Part shown: piece by piece, positions 32,701-45,800 of the stretch
How the letters are laid out: each line of letters opens with the position of its first letter
How positions within the stretch are numbered: the first letter of the stretch is position 1
Source: Lepidodermella squamata
Lineage: Eukaryota; Gastrotricha
Direction of reading: 5' to 3'
Length of the DNA: 64,000 nt
NCBI GenBank assembly: GCA_047495785.1
Contig: JBLDXI010000045.1
Location: 620,001 to 684,000 of the forward strand
Program-made: the position numbers and the translations under genes
The notes under the pieces: generated by a model
The model's input: the letters and a program-made list of their open reading frames with translations, nothing else
Told to the model about the DNA's origin: nothing
Database searches by the model: none

Positions 32701-35700
32701 CCCCGAGACCAGGCCCGGTCGAACTGTGGAAATGCAGGGTGACTATGTTGGAGGAAGAGCGGAAATCAGCCGGGGGCATGTAGCCGCAAAACGATTCGGT
32801 GGGCGATCGACGCGCATCGGGTCCGTCGATGACAACCAGCCGGTCGCCAACGCATCCGCGGCTCTCGGCAATTTTGAAAATCTTGAACTTCAAATCAATG
32901 ACACTGCCGGGCTGCAGCAAGATTTGCCACCAACACTGCGAAAAAATGAGAAGTTATAATAACATTTTCAATCAGATAATTATCCGGCAATAAATTCAAA
33001 AAAATTCAAAAATATTCATTTAAAATCCTATTTCGAATCCCAATGATTCCATTGTATCAGGAGTATCATTAGGGTCCAAATATTTGCACCGCAAAAAATG
33101 TAAGTTCTAGCACTAAATTTTCCGATTATTTGCGATTTTGGTCTTGATTTTCTTGATCGATACCGATGCTTCCATGACATTGGCTTTTTATTTTAGCTAC
33201 CCGGTCCCATCAGCTAAATGGAAAAAAATTCGATGTTGGCTTCTAGGACCGCTGGTATCGGAAAAATGACTGATTTTGTGATATCAATACTACCTAGGAA
33301 TCGATATCGGCTCTACAGGCTCAAGTATAACTCATAAATTGACTGTTCATATCGCAAAATATGCGTAATAGCCTGATCTATCGATTGGGCATGGCAAAAT
33401 TAAAAATTAAAAAGATATTCTGGGGAAACTTTTTAAACTTGATGATGCAAAACAAATTCCGAAAAAAATTGTCACATAATTTTGCGTCATTATTTGTTGC
33501 AGATTTTAACAATTTGGTATTAGTAAACGATAATTTCTCAGGAGTAAATTCCAGAAAATAAACTAACCGAATCACCCCTTGGGTAACGTTGTCCGTTTCC
33601 GAAATTCGGCGATCTGATAACGCCCCTCGCATCCGTCAGCACAACCCTGCCATCTTTGCACCGATTCAACGCCGGAGTTATCGCAAGGAAACTCGAAGAC
33701 GCTACCGTGGTTGTAGTAGGCTTCGTAGTCGTCTGCTCTGTAGTAGTTGTAGTAGGCGCCGTCGTCGTAGTCGATGTCGTAGTAGTCGGTGTCGTCGTTG
33801 TTGTGGTCGTAGTAGTAGTCGTCGTCGTCGTCTCCGGTGTCGGCTGCGCCGTAGTCTCTTCAACTTCATTCATGCCCAACGGGTCAACCAGGGTGTAATG
33901 AGCCGCGAACCCACCCGGTACCGAGAAAGGCCCAGAGACAAATCGAATGAACAATCGATCCCCTGGACTAATGGTCTGCGGCGGTAGCTCATCCCCGCAA
34001 AACCGCCCAATCTGCGGCCGGGCGGACCCGCTGCCGATGAATAAAGCAACATGAGCCCCGATGCAATCCTCAGTCGCCGGCATGGCGAATGTCTCGAAAC
34101 TCAACCGAATTCGTTTATTATGCGGGGCGCGGATTTCCCAGAAACACATCACCCCACTTGGCAGCATATTCTCAGCGAAATCCGGCGAATTTATCACACC
34201 ACTTTTCGACGTTAGAACAGCAACACTACCGTTGCACGCCTGAACTGGCAGTAACCGTTGAGGCGGAACGGGCGGGGTGGTAATTACCGGGTAGGTCCAG
34301 ACTGGTTTAGTCGTAGGCTCCGGGGTTGTGGTCGGAGGCGGTGACGGCACGTAGTCTAAAGTGCCGTAAAGTGCCATGAACCCGACATCCTCCGCAGTTT
34401 TCGGCCTGGCATCGGTCACAAATTTCAGTAGCAACACGTTTATCGTCGAAGTGACAGGCATTGGTAGGTTATTGCCGCAAAACGTGCCTAGGATTCGGGA
34501 TAATTCCGACGAGCCGTCGTAGATGATCAGACGGTCGCGGACGCAATCTGGGCTCCACGCCACCTTAAAAACTTGGAAGCCAAGGCGGATGCGTTTCGAC
34601 GGAACTGTCCGCACCTCCCAATAGCAATTATCACTCGGCCAATACGGTCCACTGCCGAAATTTGGCGATACGACAACACCCTTGTCGCCGGTTAACAAAT
34701 TTTTCACGCCATGGCAGCCGTTGAATGCCGGGCCATTGCCGAAATTCGGCGAGTTGTCTAGGGACATTTTTGTGAAATTTCCACTTGTCGCTAAACTCGC
34801 ACCCAACTCGTTCGCGTTTTCTGGGACGTAGGAATGCAACTTCATAGGCGTATCGGGTAGCGCTAGGGTGTCGTTGATGAACCGATAGGTGATTCGAAAC
34901 CCACTCTGACGCGATGATGGCACCGGGCCTGAGGCGAATCGAACCAACAAATCTTGGCCACTCGTCAAAAATGATTCATTCGGCGTTTCAAATCCGCAAA
35001 AGTAGCCGAGGAGTGGTGATGAATCACGATCTCCGTCGTACAGCGTCAAGTTATCTACGCTGCATCTCGGCGAGGATTCAATGGAAAGTGAGTCGAAGAA
35101 GAACCGAACCCGGAAGCCAACCGGGGCGCGAACCAGCCAGAAACATAAGTCATTCGCGTAGTAGGTATTCGACGGAAAGCGGGGCGACCAGAACGAGCCT
35201 TCATGTTGCGTCATTATCTTCATCTGACCCTCGCAACGCGGCTCTTCCCTTAGGTACTCCATATCCTCAGCGCCTAATTTCAACGGCCTTCGGTTATTCA
35301 CAGTGGTTCGAGGCTGGGTTCGGGGCGGCTGGGTGGTAGGGGGTTCAGTGGCTGGTTCTTCCACCGAGGTGAAAACAGCCCTCATTCCCGCCCGCTGGCC
35401 ACTCGGCGCCCCACTCGCGAATCGAATAAAGATAGCTGGCCCACTTGATAGTACCGACTGAGGCAATTGGGACCCGCAATAAATGCCTAACGATCGGCTC
35501 GAATCAGTCGGCCCGTCGTATATAGAAACGTATTCGTGCTCACAGCGCCCGCCCGGCCCCGTCCCTGGGGATAAGTCGAAGTCTTGGAACACAATTCGAA
35601 CGCGGCGCCGTTCCGGGGCAACAATTCGCCAATTGCACATATCATCGGGCAGGTACTGGGCCCTGCCGTAGCCGGGTGACTCTATCTTACCAGTAATGCC

Positions 35701-37571
35701 ATGAATTATCGCAATTCGATCATCGCACCGCAGCGAGTTGTCAATCACTGTCGTAGGTTGGGTCGGCATGACAAATGTGGACATGTCCAAGTTGTTATTA
35801 TTGTTATTATTGCCATTGAAATTTCGGTCTTGTTGAAAATAGTAGGTTAGGGCGAAACCTGAGGATTGAACTTCGTCGTTGCTGTTGAAGAAAATCGTAA
35901 GTTGATGCCCGGATGTGACCAGCATTGGCGGCAGTTCGGTGCCACAAAATTTGCCAAGTGGCGGTGAGCCAACCGTAGGGCCGTCGTAAAGAGCGACAAA
36001 GTCCCGCTGGCAGCCGAAGCTGTCTTCAATAGCCAAAAACTCAAACACGACCCTGAAAAAATCAATAAATTTCGCTGAAATTTTCTAATATTTTAGAGCT
36101 TACTTGATGCGCTGATCATCCCTCGCGAAAATTTGCCATGTGCACGAGTCTCGAGCTGGGTAGTTTTCGCCAGCCCCGAAATTGGGTGACACAATTCGGC
36201 CACGTGGTTCAGTTAGGAGTTTCACAGCACCGCGGCAGCGCTCCTCAACCCCGCCATCCATGGATGATGAAGTCAGCTCATGCGCGTGGTCCAGCGAGAA
36301 AAATCCGGGCGCTTCCTCGGCAAAAATTTGCCCGATAAACGGCGCCATCGGTTTCGTGGGTTCCGGAGTTGTTGTGGTTGTTGTAGTCGTAGTCGTGCTG
36401 GTTGATTTCGTTCGGTGACGATGGCCGAAATGATTTCTCGCCGTATCATTGCAGCCGAAAACGCCCCATCGCAAAGTTCTACGTCAGAGACCAAAAATTA
36501 ATTTGAAGGCTTGAAAAATTTTGAAACTTACTTCCACCTATGAGCTGTTTGGGGTAGCAATCGAATGTATTTCGCGACAACGGGTGGTTCGAGGAGGTTC
36601 AACGATTTGCCCTGGGCATTTTTGTTCGCGCGGAATAGTTTTATTTTCCCATCGTATGTTTTGTAATACGTGAAATCAGCCCCGTTCAAGCCATACGCTA
36701 AGCGATACGATGTTACCCATTCGTCTAGAATATCTGAGCCTTGGGTGACTATCGCCTTAATGACTTTGCGCTCATTGAATTCGGCTTGAATGTAACTTGA
36801 ATCATCCGCCGAATTTTCGGCAGCCCAGCAGCACGCCGCTAAAGCTGTTGCTCGGTTGTCAAGTCGGGCTAACCAGGGCGGGTGGTTTCGCCACGACGAT
36901 GACGCCGTCATTTTCTGATCAGGGACATATCTCAGCATATCAACAGCTCTAAGAGCGCCATCTTCCGAGCACGTCAACTTCGCAAGACTCGCGAAATAAC
37001 CATCGTCGTCGAGTTTATCGGTACTCAGTGTCGTAGTCGCGGCGGCGGCTGTGGCCATTTCCGGGCTGATTGGGTCGTTGAGTTGCGGGTCGATATGCGG
37101 CTGGTTAAGGTGGCTGGCTGGTACGATGCTTTCGTAAAGCAACCTGAAGCCCGGGAATTGTAGCTCGTCATCTGAAACGAATTTAACGAGCAGAAAACGG
37201 CCGGAGCTTACTACCGATCTGGGCGTTTTATGGCCGCAGTACAGCCCGAGGAGTGGGGCGGTCTCGCGGCGGCCGTCATACACCGCGACGTAGTCATCGC
37301 ACTGATCCGCCCTGTCTTGGAGGCTGAAAGTTTGGAAGATAATGCGAACTTTGAGATCTGGGTCTGCGCTGGTCAGTAACCAGTAGCAAGTATCAGCCGC
37401 GTAGTAGGAGCCGTGGCCGAAGTTGGGCGAGTAGATGTAGCCCCACTTGTTGCGGACGACGATTTCCTGCCAGCGCGAGTTGCATCGCCGGCTGATGCCA
37501 ACGGTGGCCGATGCGAGGCTAATTAGCGCGGCAAGGGGTAATAAAATTTGGCGATTAGCACCGGCGGTCAT
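29778..37571 (-). CDS. Large secreted protein with nine CUB and two discoidin (F5/8 C) domains
   Basis: Exons 36532-37571, 36104-36478, 33568-36052, 32040-32935, 30363-31503 and 29778-30116; all phases agree; about 2,091 residues. The Met at 37571 gives a signal peptide (LLPLAALISLASATVG). Order: CUB1, discoidin domain 1 (ending KYIRLLPQTAHRWKTLRWG), Thr linker, CUB2, CUB3-CUB7, CUB8, CUB9, discoidin domain 2 ending RISLFGC near the C-terminus. CUBs show SPNFG..Y....C.W.I, D.V.IYDG and LG.FCG...P motifs. Several linkers are pure Thr runs, as in mucins, and likely O-glycosylated. No membrane span or protease domain is seen. CUB and discoidin domains mediate extracellular protein or lipid contacts, so this is probably a matrix or receptor-clustering scaffold. 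I do not recognise a named orthologue. Confidence 0.9.
31504..32039 (-). other. Intron of the multi-CUB gene between the two halves of CUB8
   Basis: About 540 nt of AT-rich sequence without a supported exon. Donor GTAAGC, acceptor TTGCTTAG, phase 2. Confidence 0.75.
32936..33567 (-). other. Intron splitting CUB7 of the multi-CUB gene
   Basis: About 630 nt. It separates QRYPRGDS from CWWQI, the CUB C.W.I motif, in phase 0. Nothing else seen. Confidence 0.75.
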
Positions 37572-38132
37572 TTTGTTGCGTTGTCGTTTTGAGGCGCCGG
37601 AAGCATCGACACACACAGGAGGATAGCGTGAGCGACGAGTTTTTCGAGTAATCGAAACTCGGAGTTGATAATAGAGCGCGCTTGAATGCGAGTCAAGTGT
37701 CTGGCGCCGACAGCCCCCCGCTTGCTGGTGACGTAAACAACGTCCGCTCGCTGTGTTTACCTTTGCTGCGCGAAGAAATTTGTAATCAATCCCCTGCTTG
37801 CGAGTGAGAAAGCGCGCACGCGGCTTATCAACATTTTAAGCTGGACATTTTTACACACACGCGACTCATCTTCAAAGCGGCAGAACCGCCGGCCCGGTCG
37901 TAAGCCGGCTCGCGCAATGTTACTTCTGCTGGTGGCATCTCAATTTCATTTCATCCATCCACCGCTATTTCGTTAAGGCGGAAATTGAAAATTAAAACAA
38001 CACCGAACGCGATTAAATAGCAAATCTTTATTGTTATTTACCAATATTTTTGATACGAACCTCAACAAGCCACCACCATCCGCGATTTTGAGCAAAATTG
38101 CACAGCTAAAATTTCAAAATTGTTATTTTCAA
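37572..38132. other. Promoter region of the multi-CUB gene and 3' flank of BRX1
   Basis: About 560 nt, upstream of the multi-CUB ATG and downstream of the BRX1 stop. It is GC-rich around 37600-37920. No TATA box is evident and no coding region is supported. Confidence 0.5.
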
Positions 38133-39163
38133 TCACTTTGCCGCGATTTTGCTGCGTTTCGCCTCGCCGCCGTCCGCTGACTCGAAAATTGCGTCAGTCG
38201 GGTCGAGCGCGTAACTGTCCTCCGGGTTGTCCAGACGTTGTTTCTGGCCGAGTTTCGTCTCGAAACGGGTCCTGTATTTCTGGCTATTCTTCATCTTCAA
38301 GAATCGTCGGTAGACAGCCGGCGAGATGTAGTTCGGGTTCTGCCACAAAATCGCGCCGCCGAAACTGCCGGCGAATATTGCGATCGGGTTGGCGGTGAAA
38401 CGCGGCCCAATTTCAGTCAGCGCCGCTTTTTCCTCATCGACAATCTGGTAGTTGCGGAACCAGATACGCGAGTCGAGAATAGACATCGAAAGAACGTGGT
38501 CGATGAACGGTTGGCTTTTAGGGTGGTGATTCGGGGTATTGAAAACTTGCGACAACAACTCGCGAATTATACGCCAGTGCGGTTCTGTTTCAAATTCTCG
38601 ACCAAAGGCCAAAATAGGGCGAGATCCTTTCAAGCAATTACCGGTCATCCGAAGCTCTCTCAAAGTGTGGACTGAAATGAAAAAAAATTAAGCCAGATTT
38701 TTAATAAAAAAAATCAATTTTTTTTACCATTTTCAATGCTGAATTTCACAGATGGACCGTTCGGAGTTGCAGCTACCCACATGTAGGCGTCGGTGTGCTT
38801 TTTCATTTCAAAGTAAACGCAGGTTTGGCAATTACGCATTTCGCAGATCTCGTTGATCGACTCGAGTTTTTCCTTTTTCTCAAGTTTAGTCTCAGATTTT
38901 GAATGAGGCAACATTGTGCGAATGTCGCCCATCAGATGCCGCAGGCGGAAGGTGACACCCCGCGATGAGAAGACTAGAACGCGGTGTCGGTTGGTCCATT
39001 TCTCCTTACGGATTGGTGGAAGGTCACTGGGTAAAGCTTTCGGACCATCGTCATCCGAATCGATTTCTGCCTTGGTCTCAACCTCACTTTCTTCCTCCTT
39101 CACTTCTTGCTTGGCTTTGGCTTTAGCGATCGGTCGCTTCTTATTCGGTCGCTGTTTAGTCAT
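38133..39163 (-). CDS. BRIX1: Ribosome biogenesis protein BRX1
   Basis: Exons 38728-39163 and 38133-38671, phase 1, about 324 residues. The protein has a Lys/Glu-rich N-terminus, then a Brix domain with RVLVFSSRGVTFRLRHLMGD, HTLRELRMTGNCLKGSRPIL, RIWFRNYQIVDEEKAALTEI and GPRFTANPIAIFAGSFGG, all hallmark BRX1 segments. The C-terminus is basic. BRX1 acts in the nucleolus in early 60S subunit assembly, binding pre-rRNA. The ATG lies only 75 nt beyond the stop of the upstream same-strand orphan gene, and an acceptor-like AG sits at 39184-39185 inside this gap. That suggests processing from a shared transcript. Confidence 0.96.
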
Positions 39164-39183
39164 TTTATTAGTAAACGAAGGCT

Positions 39184-39185
39184 CT
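39184..39185 (-). promoter_or_regulatory. Candidate trans-splice acceptor before BRX1
   Basis: The minus-strand sequence TCATTCTTCATCTTAG ends 21 nt before the BRX1 ATG and only about 53 nt after the upstream gene's stop. There is little room for a cis 5' exon, so spliced-leader addition is one explanation. Inference from sequence only. Confidence 0.4.
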
Positions 39186-39237
39186 AAGATGAAGAATGAC
39201 ATTAATAATGAAATAAATTTGCAAAATAACTCAGGTA

Positions 39238-39615
39238 TCAAACAGTACGAAAATAATATCTCTTCAGAGAGGGACGCCACATGTGTAGAATCATGTAATT
39301 TTTGTTGCAAAAAGGACACTCCTCGGAATCATCTGTTACTACACCGAATCCGCTGAGATGCTTTCCAGCAAAATTATTCGCGAATTTCTTCGCCTTCGAT
39401 GCGACAGGCCTCTCACTCGACAAATCTTCAGATTCTTTGTCTTTATCTTCATCTTTTTTCGAACTTTCCATATACAGCTACGAAAAAATATATTCATTTT
39501 TACGAATGACTTCAAGACTTGGCCAAACAGGAAAAATGGTTCAATTTCCAGTACATTCAAACCCATAAGCTTACCTGTTCCAGCAGATCTGATCGATTTC
39601 AACAAATATAAAAAT
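39238..39615 (-). CDS. 77-residue orphan protein with a C-x2-C motif
   Basis: Coding part 39238-39471: MESSKKDEDKDKESEDLSSE, a basic middle, then SEECPFCNKNYMILHMWRPS and a basic end. A non-coding 5' exon is likely at 39575-39615, because a GTAAGC donor follows it and an acceptor (TTTTTCGTAG) precedes the ATG-containing exon. Only two cysteines are present, so a full zinc finger is not evident, though HM... could supply a His ligand. I do not recognise the family. It lies between TPR and BRX1 on the same strand, 74 nt before BRX1. Its short, charged composition means it could also be a spurious ORF, but splice signals and position favour a gene. Confidence 0.5.
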
Positions 39616-39846
39616 CTAAACGACAAAAACGATTGTTTTTATAAGTAGAAAACGCCTATTTTTAATGCGACGGCTTGAAAGCTTTGTGTTCACCAATGTC
39701 ATGAGCAATAATATTTTCAGCCGCACAAAACAAACAGATATTAGGTATCGTACAATTTATAACAATAGTAGAACTACAATGAAAGAGTTTCAAATCGTAC
39801 GTCACGAACAAAAAACACAGGTATTATTGATTCAAACCGGGAGATT

Positions 39847-42800
39847 CTACAGTCCGCGTCGGGGCCCACCACGCGAACCTCGAGGGAACGGAGCGGCTCC
39901 AAAACCGCGCGCCCGTCCGCTCGGGAAACCGGGCCGAGGCATGCGCTGAGGCGAGTTCTGCTGCGCGGCCGGTAGACCTTGGCCCAATCCACTCGGGTCC
40001 TGCGGTTGTTGAATTGGGGCATTCGCATGTACGGTTTGGTTTTGGAAGAACAAATTCGGCGCATTTGCCCGAACATTCAGCCGACGCCCACTCGGCCCAG
40101 CGGGAGCCGCAGTAGCCGGCGAGCCGTCCCAGACGATCGGTTCGATCCTAGGTCGCGATTGCGCCTGCGATTGGCTAGACGACGATGCCTGAGACTGCGA
40201 GGTTGTCGGCTGAGATTGCTGACCGGATTGTTGTTGTTGTTGCTGCTGTTGCTGCTGCTGAGTCAAACCACCGCCAAAGGTCCACGGGACTGATTGCTGG
40301 TCCCCGCCGGTCTGAGAGGAAGAGCCGAAACCAGTGTTACCGGAGAAACCAAGGGAGGACGAGCCTTCTTCTTGTTGCTGTAATCATTGATGAATAAACA
40401 TAGAGCAAATTACTTCCAGTCACCCAAATTCTTATAAATTGAAATCTAGCGGGTCCCCGAGCTAAACATTTCAATGGCGTCTACACCCTCTCAAAATGAC
40501 ACTATCAATCCGGAAATGTTGCAGCGTCCCCGTTTCTATGATTCATCTACAGGAGCATACATGAAATCATTGTAACTACGAAGGCTTTAGAGTGGAACTT
40601 GAAAAAACCATGAATAGAAGTCGGTATTTGGGGTTTAGGACCGTCTCTTCTCTCGGCCAGATGATAATACCCGAAATGTCTGCAAAATTGGGCTCTAGTA
40701 CTATTGAGTTCATATTGAAGATCAGAGTGACCGAATATAATAAACTCTATTTTATTCATAGGAGTGAAGGGCGGTCTTGAGAACTCACAACAGTTTCTTC
40801 TTCCTCCTCAACGCCGCCTTCCTGACCGGCATTTTCGCCCAAGTCATCTTCGTCTTCCATTTCCGACTGGCCGATAGCACCGGAATGAAGATCGGCTCCG
40901 GTATCGGTCGCTCCCATTTCAGCGCCATGGTCATGATCACCGCTCGAACCGACAACCTGGTCACCAAATCCCATCGACTCGCCCGGCTGCGAATGACCTT
41001 GGTCACCGTGTTGCGAATACTCTTCGCCTTGATCAGCGTCCTCATCTTCGTCATCGTCACCCAGATTCGGGTTCAACTCAGAGCTAATCGTCGGAATTAT
41101 GCGTTGCTGCTGCTGCTGAGATGACTGCTGCTGCTGCTGGTCTTCACCAGTCTCATAATCGAATTGTTCATCCTCGCCAACAGCGCCTTCGCCCATTTGA
41201 TTGCTCTCGTTATCCGCAGCCAATTCGTCGCCACTCGGTTGGTTAACCGCGCCGCCCTGGTCAACATTCTCGCTCTCAACTTCAGCCTGAGCAAGCGGGG
41301 CTGTTCCAGGTCCGGACTCTAACAACAAATCGTCTTCGCTCAAATGCTCAGCCGCGGCGCTGAAAGGCTGGATGCCACTGCTAGTTTGCTGCTGCAACAT
41401 GCGGCGACGTTTGTTCGACTCACTTTCTGGGTCGAGCGCACTGGACAAGTTATCGCTAGACGACCCGACAACAGATGAGCCTTCACCCGGCGAAACCTGG
41501 GTCATTCCGAATGAAGTTTGTTGCCTGCTTCGTTTCTGGGGTTGAACAGTTCGGCCGCCTGATGACGAAGACGAGGCGGCGTTAGGGTCGATTGCCTGTT
41601 GCGGTTCGACAGTGCCAGTCGCTACACCGGGTGACAGCGGCTCTTGACCAGCGGCGATCGCAGCGACTGATTCGAGCGGGGCGCTTTCTTGCGCCACGCT
41701 TTCAGATGTCGATGGCTGGGATGAAGCGGTTTCGGTCGTGTTGCTCTGCACCCGGACGGTAGGCCAAACACGAATCGGTGGAATAGGAGCAGGAGGGGCG
41801 AGGCGACTAGGCGGGGCGTGGACATTGGTCGGAGCGACTGAGGCAGTGGGTTGAGACCGTAGACGGGGGTGGACAACAGCGGCTGGGGAAACAGCGACGG
41901 ATGACGCAGAATTACCAGCCCCGGTTTGACTGGCCCCGGAAACGTCCATCAAAGGCGAGAATTCAGCCGCAGATGGCGCAACTCCAGTTATTGGGCAGAC
42001 ATTGGTTAAACCATGATTATTGCCGCCAGCCGCCGAAGTCACGGCCACAGCTGAGCTGCTAGCCGCAGCCGAACTACCGCCCGGGGTCATCGACCCAGTT
42101 CGCAGGGCTTCACGCAGTTTGGCAGATAAATCGCGATTTTCACGCTCTAAAGCGTCGTAAAGGTCGTGAAGTTCGTTATACTGCTTCTGCAGATCATTAT
42201 ACCGCCTTTCAAGATCAGCCTTAGCCGACTTTGTCTCTTCGAACTCGTCATTTACAGCCTGATGGCGTTGCATTGCCTCGCGAAGTTCGGTCCGCGATGA
42301 GCCGAATAGCTTGTTGATATCGTTGTATTTCTTCTGAACGTCTTCCAATTGCTTCTTCAACGGGCCGATTTCAGCCTTCTCGCGCTCACCTTCAGCGATT
42401 TTGGCCTGAGCTTCTTCCAACTGAGCCTTGACCCCAGCGAGTTGAGTCTCCAAGCTCGAAATCGTCTCTTGAAGGCCTGTGGCATCTGAAGTTGAGGCAC
42501 CAGGGACGGCATTTGAAACCGGAACGCCGCCGGTTTTTTCCTTCAGCAACTTGTCAGTTTCCAAATATTGCTGCTTGTACTTCGTGGCGATCTTCCGCAG
42601 CTGTGATACGGTCTCCTTTTCTTTGTCCAGCTGAGTTTTGAAGGTGGCTGCTTCGTTTTTACTCGAATCACCAGTCGAACGCAAGACTTGATTTTCAGCC
42701 CGAACTTCGTCGATCTGCGACTTCAGGGTCGTAATTTCCTGTTCAAGCTGTCGCAGCTTCTCCAATCGTTGATTCAAATTTTGACGGAGAACGTCGCGTT

Positions 42801-45800
42801 CAGACGCCGCTTTTCGCAATTCATCGATCTCAGACCGTTTCATCTGCTCCATCATGTTTTGCACGCGTTGCCGCCACTTTTCAGCCTCATTCTGCGCAGC
42901 CTGTTTCTCGGCCTGGATCACCTCGAATTGCCGCTGGAGATCGGCAAGGCGCTGTTTAGCTTGGCCACTTTCGTGGTCTTGGCCCATCTTTTCGCGAAGA
43001 TGGCTCAGCTCAGCCGAGAGACGATCGCGCTCTTCTCGCAGCATAGCATTTGCGTCCAGGACTGAGTTCAAACTCTCGAGACGGCGTTGAACCTCCGCAG
43101 TCATCTGCTGAGTATGCTGAGCAGCCGCCGCTTGTTGGGCTTGTTTCGACGGCGATGACTCGATTTTCTTCTCAGCCTGTTTACGCTCTTCGTTCAAGGT
43201 CGCTCGCAATTCGTTAACCTCACGTTGAAGCATTGTTATCATAGTCCTGGCTCTGCTAACATCCGCCTCAGCCACGTCCAACCTCGACTGGAGCAGCGAC
43301 CGTTCGCGGCGCAGGAAAGTAACAACTTCCGAGGACGAAGCACTGAGCTGAGCGGCGTTGCTAACTTCCATCGAGCTACCATCTCCAAGAGCAACCTTTT
43401 CAAGCAGGGCATCCAATTGCTGACGGTACTGATCGGCCTCAGACCGAGCGGCTTGAGCCTGGGCTTCGATTTCGTTGATTCGATGATCAGAAGCCGACAA
43501 CCGGCTGATTATGTCGGTCTTCTCGCGTTCAAGGGCCGAGATTTTCTTCTCGGATTCCGCGAGTTTCTGCCTCGCCTGGTGAAGCTGATCCAAACTAGCG
43601 GCGTGCAACTGAACCTCGCGGTCGTATTTCGACTCGGCCTCGCCAATCGCGCCTGACCACTGCGATTTTTCAGTCAGCAAATTTTCGCGCTCAGCCGATA
43701 ATTCTTGCAAAGATTGTCGCAGTTGATTGATTTCTTCCTGCAACGAATTTTGAATGCTTTCCAGTTTTGCTACCGTTTGGTCGCGTTCTGATTCTGCGCT
43801 CAAACGAGCAGCATCCAACTGACTGCGGGTGGTTTCGAACTCGGATATTTTTTCTTCCAGTTCTTGTTTCACATCGCGTAATGAACGAGCCAGATTGTCG
43901 TTGATACTGCGCTGTTCACCCAACGCGTCTTCTAGGCTCGTCGAAAAATCGGTCAATTCGTGTTGCTTCGCCTCCTTCTGCCGTTTCTCCTCCTCGAGCA
44001 GAGTCAGTTTCCGCCGCATTTCGTCCACCTCAAGGCGTAACTCAGTGTTCGCAGCAGCCAACTGTTCAGCCTGCTGTCTTCGTTCCAAGTCTAATTGAGC
44101 CGAATTGGAATCCGGAGCTAGAGCTGAAGTAGCAGCTGTCAACGCATTCTGCGTACGTTGATGCGCTTCTTGCTCAGCAGCGAGTTGTTTCTGAACTGAG
44201 CCGAGATCGAGTTCGAGCTGCTTCACCCATTCAGTGCGACGATGTTTCTCCTCCTCGAGTTTAACACGGAGATTAACAACCTCGCGATCTAGATCGGACA
44301 CGCGATCCAAAGACCTGCGTCTATCATCGCGAGATTCTTCGGAAACGGCTCGTTTTATCGACTCCATGCTAGCGAGCAACATGGTAGTGTGCTGCTCAGC
44401 TCGCCGTAACGAATCTCGTTCAGCCGAAATCTGAACATTCGTCGACTTCAATTGGTCAATCTCACGACGAGCTGTAGTTAAATCGTTTTCTTTTAGCTTA
44501 GCTTGGTGCCGTATTGTTTCGAGCTCGGTCCTCATACTCGAAACAGTCTGCTCCAATTGCGCGCAAATTGCGTCTTGACGAATCGATTTCGCCCGGACGA
44601 CATCGACCTCACGACGAGCAGCTTCAGTCCGCTGATCAGCGAGTTGCAGGCGAGATTCGGCGGCTTGCGCGCAGGCTTTCTGCTCGGAAAGTTGCATTTT
44701 CAACGAATTCAACTGGCCTTGCAGGGTCGTTAGTTCAGCCTCGCGTTCTGCGAGTCGCTTTTTCGCAGTCGATAACTCCTCCTCGACCTTTTGAAGAGTG
44801 CGTTCTGTGACTGATTGATTCAGTGTTCGATTCGGCGAGCCGATTAAGCTGGAATTCGAAGTGACTCGCGAAATCGGGAAAGGTCTCGGCGTGGACATTG
44901 CCGCGTTCTGGAAAGAAGCATTCGACGACCCAGCGGCGGCAACCATCGATTCATTCATCGTTCGGTCACCAGCGCCCTGAAGCGACGACGGGCTCTGAGT
45001 CAACAATTTCAGCGAATCACGTTGTTGAGTGATCGCGGTCAACAATTCTTGAGTATGGCGATGAGCAGTTTGAAGTTCGTCATACTCGTTTTTCGCCTTA
45101 AGCAATTCGTCTTCGACATCTTTCAACCGCTTCGCCCGTTCGTCCTCAGCCTCCTTATCGCTAGACAATTCTCGGATTAGAACTAAGAGGCGTTCATTCT
45201 GCTGCTGCAACTCTTGAATATCACGGAATTCGACCAAGTGTTGAGAAATGAATTCGCCGCTGTTGTGGAATGAGCTAGCCCCCTCCATCGGAGCTCCTGA
45301 GCTGGATACTACCATTTCATCTTCAGGAGGGCGCCGTCCCTCGGCGATTTCAACACGGAGCAGCAAGGATTGAACTTGCTTGCCAAGATCACCGCACTTC
45401 AAGCGAAGGCTAGAACGCTCACGCTCGAACGTGATCATTTTTTCGTCCCGATCTCTAATGACGCGCTGCAACCGATTGCGCTCCTTAGTCAACGAGTCGA
45501 TTTGCTCGCGGAGATTGAGGACTTCCCGTTTTGCTGATTCCAACTCGTCACGTTGGCGTTTCAGCTCTGGTCCTTTACGCTCGAGCTCCTCGGTGACCTT
45601 CGACAGAATCTCCTTCAAACCCTTCAATTCGACATCCTTTAATTGACAGGCGTCGGAGATCTCCAAAAACTTCGTGTACATCTGAGTGATTGACAAGCCT
45701 GATTTAGTCAATCGGCTCGCAATTACAGCGGCAGGTGAGAACTGCTCAACCTCACTATCGTCAATTGGCATTCCCATGCGTTTCGCCGCTGACAGTAACG

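Noticed and set aside
32337-33898. Val-rich + strand ORFs
   Set aside because: Antisense shadows of the Thr-repeat linkers of the multi-CUB gene.
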